DNA from: Aldrovandia affinis
Lineage: Eukaryota > Chordata > Actinopteri > Notacanthiformes > Halosauridae
Length of the DNA stretch: 64,000 nt
Direction: 5' to 3'
Assembly: GCA_029706075.1 (NCBI GenBank)
Contig: JAINUG010000049.1
Coordinates: 620,001-684,000 of the forward strand
A program made the position numbers and the translations under genes. Of the stretch, positions 37,674-48,691 are shown one piece after another (position 1 is the first letter of the stretch; each line of letters opens with the position of its first letter). The notes below the pieces were generated by a model. It ran no database searches. It was not told the DNA's origin and saw only the letters and a program-made list of their open reading frames with translations.

Positions 37674-39593
37674 ACTTAATTTATACAGTGCTTTTCATAC
37701 AGGTGATTGAAGAGCTTTCAATAAAGGGCAATGAAAAGGTATGATAAACAATACACACAGAAAATAAAATAAACTACAGAAAAGTGATACATATAGGTAC
37801 AATAAAAGATGCAAAACAAAAAGGGGAAGTAAAACTGTAATTACAGATACATTAAAGTTTATTTTTAAAGGACTAAAATAGAAAGTATCCACATAGCTCT
37901 GATCTTCTCATAATTCCATAGTTTATGGGCCTGTACAGAAAAAGGGAGTTCACCCTTCGCCTTTATTCCTGGGGGCACAAATTAAAAACCTTATGATATA
38001 AGACCTCTGGTTGTATAGAAGGTTCAGTAACCCAACAATATAATCAGGGATTAGACCAGGGGTGTCCTCTCTCTCCAAAATACAGGAAAAACCTGAGTAA
38101 ATGAAGGGTTCTGGCAGCTCTGTTATTGTGTGGGGTGCATTTTCCTGGCATAGTTTAGGTCCACTCAACTCCTTAGAGAGCAAGGTAAATGCCAATAAAT
38201 ACAAAGCCATTCTGAATGATCACCTTCATCCTATGGTGAAGCATTTCTATCCTGATGGGAGTGGTCTCTTCCAGGAAGACAATGCCCCCATCTGCATGGC
38301 ATGAGTTGTCACTGAATTTTTTGACGAGAAAATTATACAATCATATTCCATGGCTAGCTCAGTCACCAGATCTCAACCCAATTGCACAATTATGGGAGAT
38401 TGTGGAGCGGTGCCTGAGACAGTGGTTTCCACCACCACCATAGACAAAACACCAAATGATAGAAGCTCTTGTGGAAGAATGATGTTGCATTCCTCCAACA
38501 GAGTTCCAGACACAGAATCTATGTCAAGGCGCATTGAAGCTGTTTTGGCGGCTCGTGGCCCAACACCCTATTAAGACACTTTATGTTGGTGTTTCCTTTA
38601 TTTTGGCAGTTACATGTAGTTTAAATAATATAATGACAAATTCACATATGGCAACTGCTACTTGGTTTACTTTTAAATTAAGTTTTTTCTTATGTTGTCT
38701 ATTTTGATGACTGGATTAAGCAATGGTTTCCCCCTCAGGTTCCTGTTCTGTTGGACCTTCTGGAGGAACACTTCCAGTCCAAAGCTATGACAGACTTCTT
38801 ACTACCTGCTAACGTTTCCACTCAATTCACCAACCAAGTGGACAAAGTCCCTGCTCTTGGGGACAGCCAATCACATGTACAGGGGCCAGAAGGAAAGGAG
38901 CGTGGGGGAAATCCGCACCAGGGGTCAGAGAGAGGTCAGCACAGGTTCACAGCCTTTCAACCTTGGAGACAGGAACAAGGTCACCGAATGAGAGCAGAGA
39001 GAGATCAAAAGGGAGGTGGGGATGCGGGGAGTGAATCAAAAGATGAAAAGGGGACTAAGGGACACCCCCCCCCTTCCAGACAGACAACCCAGTTCACCCT
39101 CCCACAGCAAAGCTCCCCCTCAAATGTACCTGACCACCCAGCAGGAGGGGGCCGTGGGGCGAGGGGGCACTGGCTGAGCTCTCCAATTCATGTTCTGTTT
39201 AGCAGCTCAGAGGAGAGTCAACCTAGCAGTACACAGCAGCAGTGCCACCAGGACCCAAACCCAGACGAGCATGACCCAGCAGCTGTGACGTGTACGAGTG
39301 GCCCGCTGAAATCCCTACCCGCAGAAGGGGGTGCTCCAAGGGATTCAGATGAGGATGAGATTGTCCACAACTGGAGAATAAGGAACAACAGCAACAGGAA
39401 GACTGGCGCCGGTGGAACCAGCTCGGAGAACAACTCCGGTGTGGTGACGTACCGGTCTGCTCAGAGGATGCTGGACAGCTTCATGCGCCACCTGCACCCC
39501 CCAGAGGAGAAGAGTGAGGGAAAAGGAGGTGATACAAGCCGGTCCAGCGGGCCCAAAGAGGAGGGCCTGAACGGGGAGAGAAAGCAGCTATGA
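30330..39593 (+). CDS. Histidine-rich coiled-coil protein, TJAP1/BEGAIN-like
   Basis: I do not recognise a named orthologue. Seven exons with matching phases: 30330-30685, 31393-33016, 33750-33778, 35677-35805, 36116-36182, 37253 to about 37367, 38739-39593; roughly 1,060 residues. The N-terminal half is low-complexity, with runs of His at about 88-111, 125-155, 390-396 and 450-490, a Gln run, acidic patches and a basic, KAKSLEVLS-containing stretch followed by a segment with LQFSAFLNEITRRVISPS. Exons 3-6 form a coiled coil (FLQEQNEELRHSLLQ..., RLQENSSSTQQTNQLLEQKL, RISELSRELTAAQTSI) whose order and spacing resemble the conserved N-terminal coiled coil of TJAP1 and BEGAIN; the following VPVLLDLLEEHF fits the next conserved block. 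The C-terminus ends with YRSAQRMLDSFMRHL. The donor of exon 6 is unclear: the only GT before the stop (37368) gives the wrong phase for the last exon. A SINE begins about 10 bases after the stop. Confidence 0.8.
30900..30975 (-). mobile_element. SINE fragment in intron 1 of the histidine-rich gene
   Basis: ACTTTTATCCAAACCAATTT followed by GTAGTGAATGCATACATTTT is the same sequence as in the SINE at 56430, antisense orientation. Confidence 0.7.
31356..31391. repeat. (ATTC)n microsatellite abutting an acceptor
   Basis: About nine ATTC units run up to the CAG acceptor that opens exon 2 of the histidine-rich gene. Confidence 0.9.
34048..34169. mobile_element. Short retroposed repeat with 13-bp target-site duplication
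   Basis: ATGCTAGAATAAT occurs at 34035-34047 and again at 34170-34182, flanking a 122-bp segment containing GGAGCCTATCCCAGCATGC and CACCCTGGACAGGTCGCC. This is a widespread fish interspersed sequence, here in an intron of the histidine-rich gene. The exact flanks indicate a clean insertion. Confidence 0.8.
34466..35036. mobile_element. Non-autonomous DNA transposon with short terminal inverted repeats
   Basis: The left end TTGTGGTGTCCCTTTGGG and the reverse complement of the right end CTGTGGCATCCCAAGGGG match at most positions; TA flanks both sides (34464-34465, 35037-35038). There is no coding capacity. It includes a short (AATCC)n run near 34730. Confidence 0.65.
35577..35670. repeat. (CT)n tract abutting an exon
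   Basis: About 90 bases of almost pure C and T running into the CTTCAG acceptor of exon 4 (35677) of the histidine-rich gene. It doubles as an extended polypyrimidine tract. Confidence 0.9.
37533..37672. repeat. (TAA)n/(TGATAA)n compound microsatellite
   Basis: About 140 bases of TAA, TGATAA and related units in the intron after exon 6 of the histidine-rich gene. Confidence 0.95.
37673..38060 (-). mobile_element. 3' end of an L2-type LINE, antisense
   Basis: TTATACAGTGCTTTTCATAC is a form of the LINE tail also seen at 19300 (TTATATAGAACCTTTCATAC), followed by decayed 3' coding text. The neighbouring microsatellite probably grew from the LINE tail. Confidence 0.6.
38095..38580 (+). mobile_element. 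Tc1-like transposase fragment
   Basis: Plus-strand frames give SSVIVWGAFSWHSLGPLNSL, HPMVKHFYPDGSGLFQEDNA (with the second catalytic Asp), AQSPDLNPIAQLWEIVERCL and RRIEAVLAARG. These are the C-terminal two thirds of a Tc1 transposase with frameshifts; in the third motif the usual Glu of NPIEHLWE reads Ala-Gln (NPIAQLWE), so the catalytic Glu is lost. No terminal repeats seen. Confidence 0.85.
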
Positions 39594-39604
39594 AGCAGGA
39601 CGTT

Positions 39605-39985
39605 GGGTGGCACTGTGGTGTAATGGTTAGGGAACTGGACTTGTAACTCTGAGGTTGCTGGTTCAATTCCCAGGTGGAGCACTGCTGTTTTACCCTTGAG
39701 CAAGGTACTTAACCTGAATTGCTTGAGTAAAATATCCAGCTGTATAAATGGAATGTATGTAAAGAAAGGTAAACTGTGAGGGTGAGCCAGCACAAACTGG
39801 CCGAGAAGCGCGAAGGGTGTCTACAGAAAAGGGGGCGAGTTCCGTCTCGAAGGAGGCGGATCATCGCTGGCCTCAGGGAATTAGCGAGGCCGGGGGCGAG
39901 CTCGTGGGGGAGGGCGAATCGAAATAAATAGAGGATATAATTGGCCATTAAATTGGGAGAAAAATGGGACAAAATAAGAAACAAA
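39605..39985 (+). mobile_element. Chimeric SINE in the 3'UTR of the histidine-rich gene
   Basis: The 5' part (39605-39776) is V-SINE-like: GGTGTAATGGTTAGGGAACT, box B GCTGGTTCAATTCCCAGG, CCTTGAGCAAGGTACTTAAC, CCAGCTGTATAAATGG. From about 39779 it changes to the tail of a different SINE (GCGCGAAGGGTGTC, CTCGTGGGGGAGGGCGAATC, ATAATTGGCC...AAATTGGGAGAAAAA), the family found at 50.9, 55.6, 61.0 and 62.0 kb. Confidence 0.8.
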
Positions 39986-40066
39986 ATAAATGATAGTGCC
40001 CAGATCTTCAAGGCCCTTATCTTGTGTTCATGCAGGCATGTTGTGGACATCCTCGTGGTTCCAATT

Positions 40067-40072
40067 AATAAA
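40067..40072 (+). terminator. Candidate polyadenylation signal of the histidine-rich coiled-coil gene
   Basis: AATAAA lies 474 bases after the stop codon at 39593, downstream of the SINE that occupies most of the presumed 3'UTR. It is the first canonical hexamer I found in a plausible context; no transcript evidence. Confidence 0.4.
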
Positions 40073-42800
40073 AGGGACCCGGCTCTGACCATTCAGTGAA
40101 CACAGTGACAATTCATTATATGCTCTCAGGATCAGAATCAGAGTTCCTTCCATGAAAAATGTAATCAATTAAAAATATATGATTAACCTCAATGATTAGT
40201 TCCAATTCCTGGCCATTTTTTCTTTGGCATTTTGAATCAAAAAACAGAAAACCAGCCAATGTTGAGCTAAAATCAATTTGGAAAAATACAGAGAAAAACA
40301 ACACAAATATGAGGATTACCACTGGAAGGGCATTCTAAGTGTAGGAGTGGGGTGGATTGGGATATAGGGTCTATAACACATGGATGGGGGTTGATTAATT
40401 AAGATTAAGATTATTAGATTAAGGCAGGTTGCTGAATGTACATGTTTTCCCCACATACATTTTTGTAGCATATGATGTACCCGTTGGTACATGGCATGCA
40501 ACAAAGTCCAAATATATTGCAATATATGAAAAGATTATGTTTTATGTTACCCTTATCTGCAGTCCTTGAAGTACTGAATTCAGTTATGAAAAATCTTTGA
40601 TACTCACACTGATAAAAAAAACACAATCCAGATGCAAATAGGGTTTTATGCCCAGCATCAGCAGAAATACCAGGTTTGTATGTTTTAAAATAAACAAACA
40701 TAATCCTGTCAAAAATGACAAATCTGCCAATAATTTAAATAATGGTTGAGGGTCAATAATGTCAATAATGGTCAATCAAGCAATCAGAAAACTATTACTT
40801 ATAGTCAGATATTTGTTATGAGCTTTAATGACAACATGATGATAGCAATTGATTGTTAGATTCTTCAAGGCTAACCGGTTAAAGGTTTGATTAACACGGC
40901 ATGGGGAGGGTCATGACCCAGCAGTCACAGGATCTGGGAAAGGACACCAAAACATGATCATACGTTTCTTCTTAAGAAGTTCTCCTTCACATTCTGTGGG
41001 TCTACCTCTTTGAAAACAGGCCTCTATTTTATTCACCTGTTGGGGTTAATTAGTGTTAAGTAATTAACTTAGCCTTTGCTTAGGACGTACTGTGATAACT
41101 CTGTGCTTGAATTCCTGCTTACCATAGCCTTACAATTCAATGTATTATGCAAAGCATTACGGGATTGTTGAATCTAAGGTTTCCAAAATATTGTTTATTT
41201 TAAGGAGCAGTAGTGGTGCAGCTCAATTCATTTACTGTTCTCAGAAAGAACTTCAGAAAGAGAAAATAAGACATAATTTCGGGGGGTTAAGTGCTTGTGT
41301 GTGATGAAAAAACCCATTGAACTCTGTATCTCCCAGAATAATGTATAAGCACTTATATACAGTATAAACAGTTATAGCCCCTCAATATATATACTTGTGT
41401 GAAGAGGGATGCACAGAAGGGTAGGTATGGTGTCAGGCTGTAATATAAACACAAGTGTAGATAGATAATGTTCCTAAACACTGACCCATGGTCAGTCTCA
41501 TCTTTGTTTTACACCACATGATTGAAGTTAGGGTTGAATTGAACTGAACCTGGGCCAGTTCCCTGGGGTTAATATCTAGCTAGACAGAGAGAGAGCTAGG
41601 GTTAGAGAATTTGCCAGAATAATGCTGTCTTTCTTAGTTCCAAACTTTCAGATTTTTTTAGATGATTAGGATAATTGCCTCGGTTTGATGTTTAGTTTTT
41701 TCTATTTTCACAAACCAAAAATAACTTTAAACAATGAAATGATTTTGATACTAAATCGTTTTCAATGTGGATATGCATACTGCTGATGATTGGAGGTAAG
41801 CTGCTGATTGTAACATGGTCCAGGAGTTTTAACATCGATATCTTTGACACCAATGTGCAAAAGCATTTGTGCAGGATTAAAACTGTAACTCCAAACTGCA
41901 AGACCTCCAAAACAACCCACTATATTGTTTCAATTATTTTTCCAAACAAAAACATGCAAAGTTGATATTTCATTCAAGGATTGTTATTGTCTAGCCCTGG
42001 TTTTAACATACCTGGATTATAATGGTGGACCTGTAATGCCACAAAGCTCTGTATATAGACTGATATAATCTCTGCAATCCGTGCTGACAGTGTTCATTCA
42101 TATGATTTGGGAATATATACAGTATATATGAAACTCTATATGAGGACATGCCCTTTCTGGTCCCAAATGTATTGTGAGTAAATTAAACAAATAAAACGAA
42201 TTTAACAAAGCAGTTCAGAGTTGTTATTTTTATATATATATGAAAATTTGAAACAACAAAATATACAAAAAAGAACAAACCATTACACTGTCAATTGGCC
42301 ATGGGTCTGAACGATGAACCAGCAGAACGGCAATGTTTTATTTTCAAAGGTTAAGGTCATTCTTATTTGTAGATTTGCGATTTGTGCAGGTGCAAATAAA
42401 TAAAGTGCTTCTTTACCCACTGTGGCCCTGGCCCCATGCCACACCAAATGATCGACCGAAATGAAGGAAAATCTGAATCGAACATTAGGTTTTAATCTTT
42501 ATAATTAGTCTGAAATTAGTGCCATTGAAAGTGTTTGCACCCTTCCACATCTCTCTCTTGCACTCTCTGACCTGTCATAATTAATTGCATCTTGTATTGA
42601 GATCCATTCTCCTTCACAATGCAGAGCAGGGGCAGGTGTGCTGAGCAGACAGTGCCCTTGTTTCCCATTGGAAGGGGCAGTTTAATAGGATCCCAGTAGC
42701 TCTGCGTGGGGGATTACAGGTAAGAAGCCCCAGACTTTGAGGCCAGGGCAAATCCACTGTGTATCTCCTCCACCATGGACACAGAGCTCTTGGGGTCTCA
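40073..42800. other. Intergenic, nothing recognised
   Basis: AT-rich sequence between the histidine-rich gene and rom1. Several ORFs below 100 codons, none resembling a protein; no clear repeat apart from short A/T tracts. Confidence 0.5.
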
Positions 42801-42806
42801 CATGAA

Positions 42807-43020
42807 GGATTAAGGGGGTCTGGCCTGTCCATTCTGCGGCAGAAGCTGCTTTGTTTTGCGACACCAACACTGAAGAAAATAAAACGTTTTTGTTTAGGTT
42901 TTTGGTTTTGAAATTTGAAAATTTGTCACACTAAATAAAACCACTACAACGGTATTGGACTGGACTATTTGCAGAAGACATTTTAAGGATTTATTTATTT
43001 CCCCACAAATTTTGGGATTA
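42807..43020 (+). promoter_or_regulatory. Possible CRX/OTX sites upstream of rom1
   Basis: GGATTA, the core site for the photoreceptor homeoprotein CRX, occurs at 42807-42812 and 43015-43020, within 510 bases of the rom1 start codon. Such short motifs are frequent by chance, so this is only suggestive. Confidence 0.25.
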
Positions 43021-43315
43021 TTATTTATTTTGGTCCCTTACTCTCCAAAACCATACGGACCTCCTAATTCTGTTTTTCCACGAAGGAGCCACAAACCCTC
43101 GCCTGCACATTGAAGCCTGAAAACAACCGAAACCAAAACTTTTGGACCAGACACATTTTTTGTCCATTCTTTCTTCCTCACTCTCCAATATTCAGCATTA
43201 TTTTCACACCTCTGCCTCTTTTCACATTTACAATTTACAATCCTAACTCTCTGAAAAATCTCTCTTCTTTCAATTAATCTCAAAAAAGTGTATCTTCACC
43301 TGTAGCCTGACCACC

Positions 43316-46300
43316 ATGGTTCTGCTAAAGATAAAGTTCCCCTTCCAGAGGCGTGTACGTCTGGCTCAGGGGCTTTGGCTTTTATCCTGGCTGGCTGTCT
43401 TGGGAGGGACATTCACGTTGGCTTTGGGAATCTTTCTGAAGACAGAACTACGCAGGAGAGCCGAGGTACAGTGAACGCCATGACTTGGCCTTTTTCACAT
43501 TTAAGGCATGGTATAGGCGTATCCAATGGCTAAAAATTGTAAAAGTCAGTCATGCATTTAATGAGGCCAAACAGATGCAGTAATTTGTTTACAGATAGTA
43601 GAGCAATAAAGTAAAACAGCAGAATCCCTAACAATGAAAGTACTGTAGTCTGGATCTGAGGGTCACTGGTTCAAGCCTCAGATGGAGAACCGCTGTTGTG
43701 CACCTGAACAAGTGCAACCTTACCTCCTCAAGGAAATATTGGTTAGACAAATGATTTGAAAAACATTTCACCTGTAAGCATCGTGAAAAAAGGTATCTGC
43801 CAATCAAGTAAATATATTTATCAATAAATAAACAGTATCACAGGACAATGCCGAATAAAACAAGGTGGTAATTGGGGTTAAAAGTTGAAGAACAGTTTTA
43901 ATTTCAGGCAGGGGGGAGAAACGCTGAAATGATAAATGAAAGACTAATTGAGGTGTAAAACTCACCACAGATGCTAATGTGACGTAAGCACATGATGCAT
44001 CCAGATTCCGATTTGGGAGTGTATTTATAAACACAGCCTAGGCTGATTAAACGGATGTAATAGCTACCCTGAGCATGAGTCTGTTCTTAGGAGGGGTGGG
44101 CAGATTTAGGTCACATGATGAGAGCCTCTGCAGGACATGGGCGTGAACCCAGATTTGTTCATTCAAGTGACTCAAAACCTTTGCATTCTCTCCCTGGATC
44201 ACTTCAATATTTTTGTTATAAACATTTTGAATATTTATCTACTAGCAGTGTGCTACATCTTTACAAACATTATGATCTTCCTGTATATTACAGAATGTAC
44301 ATTACACGTTCATTGCTATTCATGGTTTTATATTGTGCAGTCTTGAAGCTATTATTGACACTTTCATTGATGTTCACTTGTATTGCTTCTGTCTAATGTC
44401 GAGTAAAATAAGTAATGAACTGTACCACCATCTTGATGAGGTGATAGTTTCACCAAAATCTATGGAATTTTTGCCTTAACTTTCAGCCTGTAGATATGAG
44501 CATGGTCAAAAGTAATCATTGTACATTTAAGCCAAACTGCTTGGCTCTGATTGTCTAATTGTTTCCTGAGTAACTAAGACAAATGGATAAGTCTCTGAAT
44601 AAGTAAGCCACTGTCACATCACCGATGGCTGCGTTCCGTCCCCAGGTGATGGACAACACAGAGATCCACGCTGTGCCCAACACCCTGATGCTGGTGGGCC
44701 TCGCCTCGCTGGGCATCAACTTCTTCGCGGGGAGGATCTGCCAGGACTCCCTGGATGCGGGCCGCTTCCCACGGTGGAAGACCTTCCTGCAGCCCTTCTT
44801 CGTCCTGGCCCTCCTCTTCACCTTCCTCATGCTGGTGTCGGTGATCATGAGCTACGCGATGAAGGGAAACCTGGAGGAATCGCTGAAGATCGGGCTGAAG
44901 AACGGCATCCGCTTCTACAAGGACACGGATACACCCGGCCGCTGCTTCCAGAAGGAGACCATCGATCGGCTGCAGATGGAGTTCCGGTGCTGCGGCAACA
45001 CCAACTACAAGGACTGGTTCGAGGTCCAGTGGATCAGCAACCGTTACCTGGATTTCACCTCCAAAGACGTCAAGGAGTGAGTGGTGATCAGAAACAGGGT
45101 GGGGTGTGTAGGGGGTGAGGAGGAAATGTTTGTGGTGGTGGGGAAATCAGATGGGAATCATTATAAAAGCAACCCTGGAGGGCTTGATACCAGTGGACAG
45201 TGACCTCTATTGAAATAGAACATCCTAGTAGTGGAGGGCTGCAGAATATACAGATTTTTATTGTTACTTAACACTTAATGGATCAATTCAAACTAGTTGA
45301 TTAGACAGGTATCTCACCTCACCTAGCTTCTTGGGTTTGAATTGATTCTTGATTTTAAGGTGAAAACTAAATCTCTGCAGATCACCATAACTGGAAACAT
45401 TGATTTGAGTTACGATACTCCTGAACTGAGATTGAGTTATCTACAGCCACTGAGGGTTGTCCACTGATTCTTTAAACCATGTAGAGTATCATACAGTATT
45501 TCATAGCCTATATACTTAACTCTGAAAATAAAGGGTTATATCAGGATTCCCATGTTCAGCACAGCATTCAGAATTAAATTAATATTTAAGTTGATTCTGC
45601 TAACACAGGACCCCCTTAAAAACAAGATGGTGTCTCTCAAGGTGTTTATCCACTAAAACACTTCTAATGATAATTCCTGTGAAGGGCACGTCTATTGTTT
45701 TTTGTTCAGGCTTCTAGATATACTGTAATATCATATTTACAATAAACACATTAATAAACACATATTTTTCCTACCAACTCAGCAAATACGTTCCATCACC
45801 CACAAACCCATCACACAATACGAATTATATTTGAATTTGAAACCTAATTCTGATTACCTTCTGCAGGCTATCTCTTGAATAAAGAAAAAGCAATGCTTTT
45901 AATACATATAACCCATTCATGCTTTCAATCTATATGGCCACACATTACCATTACAACCCCCATAAGCCATAGTGTCTTAACATGCATCTTAACATTGACG
46001 ACAGTACAGCATGCTATGCTACACCAGGCTAACACAGAGAATTAGAGGTACTACAAAAGATATGGCTATGAATAGCGAATGAGAAGATATTTGAGGTGAG
46101 AGGCTTCCATCAACATCGGAAGTGTTAACCACCCCTTCATTCACCCCCAGTCGCGTCAGGAGCAATGTGGACGGGCGTTACCTGATGGACGGCGTCCCCT
46201 TCAGCTGCTGCAACCCCAACTCCCCTCGGCCTTGCATCCAGCACAAACTGACCAACAACTCCGCCCACTACAACTACGAGTACCAGACGGAGGAGCTCAA

Positions 46301-48010
46301 CCTGTTCAACCGCGGATGTCGCCAGGCGCTGGTCAACTACTACATGGGCCTGATGAACACCATCGGGGCCGGGGTGCTGTCTGTCTTCCTGCTGCAGGTA
46401 TAGCGACCTGGTCTGGAGCTGTGTTGTGACTGCATTAGATTTAGGATAGCTGGATGCTCTCCAGTTCATTGTTGCATCCATTTTCCCACAATTTTACACT
46501 TTTACAATTTTACCCATTTTTCCAATCCGCTTTCAACGACTCATTACATTTACATTTTAGGCATTCCAGAGTGACTTACACAGTTTATATTTCTTTACAT
46601 ACAATCAATGTATACAACTGGGTATTTTACTGAACCAATTCAGGTTAAGTACCTTGCTCAAGGCAGTACAACGGCAGTGCTCCACCTGAGAATAGAATCA
46701 GCAACCTCTGAGTTACAAGTCCAGTTCCCTAACCATTACACTACACTGCTGCCCCACTCATTACAATACAATCATGATATTTAGGCATGCAGCCTAAATC
46801 ACCCCATGGCCTTCTCCTGCCTAATGGATGAAGTGAAGCACTTCTGCATTTCTCTGGACCCAACAACCCAATGTCCCAGTGAAGTAATGGGTACTCTGCA
46901 TTGTAGGGGATGAGACATTAAACCAAGAACCCTTAGTCATTAAAATCCGATGGCTCTTATCTCAAGGAGTGGGGGTTCCTCCGGTGTCCTGGCCAAACTC
47001 CCAGTTTGTCTCGCTCAATATGACCTATCAATCAATTCAAAATAGCTGCCGTGCATCACCCAGGTGGGTGCTACACAGCGGTCATGTTCGAGGTTCCCCA
47101 TCCTCTCTGTAAAGCATTTTGAGCTCCGGGATTGAGATGAAAGACACTATATAAATCCAATTCATTACATTGTGCTATTATACTGTATCATGTTATATAT
47201 TATAATAATATTATTACATTATTATAATGTTAATAATATTATAACATGATATATTATGTAAGTCTTTAATACAGATTATTGTCTCAATGATGTTAGTCGT
47301 TGCAAGATTGCTCTTCTGTGTTGCACGCTGTATCTTGGTTTTATTCTATATTCTGATTAACTTGAAGGTGTGCTGATTTATTCCTTTCAACCTTTTCCTT
47401 CTCCCTCTTCCACCCCACTATCTCCTTTCTTCCTGTGTCTGATACACAATCTTGCACGTTTCTTTTTTCTTTCTCAATCATCTAATCAATTGGACACCTG
47501 ATTGGTGAATCAATCAACTGTTTTTATTTCATCAAATCCCCTCCTCCTTCTCAATTTTTTCTCTTCAACCTCACCTACACTGCACATCCCACCCTCTGAT
47601 ATGTCTTCCTATTTTACACCAATCTAATCTTTTCACTAAATACTGACATCTTCCCTTTTTCACTTTCTTCACATAATAATTTCCATCTCCCCTTCTCAAA
47701 TCCTCTCCACCTCCTTCCACACAATTTACTTACTGTTATTTTCCTCTACCTACCTTCCACCCATCTACCCCCTTCTCCCACAAATTCTCTGTAGATGTCT
47801 GTGCTGGTGAGCCTGCGATACCTGCAGACCGCCATGGAAGGGGTGGTAGGGCAGGAGAACACCGAAATCGAGACTGAGGGGTATCTCCTGGAGAAGAGTG
47901 TGAAGGAAACAGTCAAGGAGTTTATGGACTCTGTGCTCAAGTTCTTCCAGACCACTCAGGTGGGGGCGGCAGGGGAGGTGGGGGAGAAGGCGGCCACACC
48001 TGCAAGCTAG
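43316..48010 (+). CDS. rom1: Photoreceptor disc-rim tetraspanin, ROM1 (peripherin-2 family)
   Basis: Peripherin-2 and ROM1 are tetraspanins that form disulfide-linked oligomers at the rims of rod and cone outer-segment discs (family knowledge). Four exons: 43316-43465, 44646-45076, 46151-46397, 47795-48010, giving 347 residues (peripherin-2 is 346). The start has a perfect Kozak context (CCACCATGG). Four hydrophobic helices surround a large second loop whose seven cysteines fall at 150, 165, 166, 213, 214, 222 and 250, the same numbers as in peripherin-2; C150 is the oligomerisation cysteine. [28 protein letters not shown] and GVPFSCCNP are all present. I prefer rom1 over prph2 because of QGLWLLSW near the N-terminus, the phrase YLQTAMEG and the 11q12-13 synteny; however a peripherin-like N-glycosylation sequon (NNS, 229-231) is kept. 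An intron after codon 50 is not found in the three-exon mammalian genes. Confidence 0.85.
43640..43790 (+). mobile_element. Degraded V-SINE-like fragment in rom1 intron 1
   Basis: GTCACTGGTTCAAGCCTCAG (box B-like), then GATGGAGAACCGCTGTTGTG and CACCTGAACAAGTGCAACC, parallel the V-SINE order of the 39605 copy but strongly diverged. Confidence 0.5.
46549..46755 (-). mobile_element. V-SINE-like element in rom1 intron 3
   Basis: Reverse complement of a V-SINE: GTTACAAGTCCAGTTCCCTA, TAAGTACCTTGCTCAAGG and TTCCAGAGTGACTTACACAG. It is flanked by the 10-base duplication ACTCATTACA at 46539-46548 and 46756-46765. Confidence 0.85.
46790..47165 (+). mobile_element. Interspersed repeat ending in a LINE/SINE-type tail
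   Basis: The stretch ends with TAAAGCATTTTGAGCTCCGG and AAAGACACTATATAAATCC, a typical 3' tail ('...ACTATATAAATCCAATTCATT'). Upstream text (GTGGGTGCTACACAGCGG) looks like the same element. Class not determined. Confidence 0.5.
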
Positions 48011-48169
48011 AGGAAAGATATTGGGGCGGGGATAACCATTCTAGTCCATTCACCAAGTCAAATCTACTCATTGCACTTTGCCGTCCTTCTTCAATATGGA
48101 TTTTTTTTAATGACATCACAATTGCTGGTTTATGCTTATGTTGATTTGTGACAAGCGCACGCACTGTAT

Positions 48170-48412
48170 GCAGACATGCACACCACTCGCATGTGCATAT
48201 ATGCATGCAAACACACTTATTAACACGCACGCACGCACGCACACACACACACACACAGTCACGTGCTTGTGTGCGCACACATGCACACACTCACACACTC
48301 ACACACACAAAAATGCACACATGCACATGCACACATACACACACACACACGCACAAATGCGCACACATGTGCACACATGCTGTCATGCAATGAAGCACAC
48401 TAATACTAAGTC
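48170..48412. repeat. CA-rich microsatellite in the rom1 3'UTR region
   Basis: About 240 bases of CACACA/CGCACG/CATGCA units starting 160 bases after the rom1 stop. Confidence 0.9.
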
Positions 48413-48691
48413 ATAACTCCTTATGCAGGGTGTCTGAAGAAGACAGCAACTCCTTTCTAAAATCGTAATTACCATGATTTATTCCCCCCACCAATCCTTC
48501 ACTCTGGCCCCCAGAAATTACAACGGGCAGAGGGCAGACACCAAATAACTTTTTTGATCCTCCTTACATCTCTATGAATGAAATACATAATCTCAAGGTA
48601 ATATCATCTCTGTAGGGCATGGGTTGCCTACGATTGTCCCTTGTACATCCTCCCACTCTCAATTTAGTTTTAATCTAACTATATACAAACA

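Noticed and set aside
37423..37710. Asn/Ile-rich ORF
   Set aside because: Translation of a TAA/TGATAA microsatellite.
44115..44396. 93-codon ORF in rom1 intron 1
   Set aside because: AT-rich hydrophobic translation without motif; lies between two firmly placed exons.
48132..48416. His/Thr-rich ORF
   Set aside because: Translation of the CA microsatellite, outside the rom1 frame.
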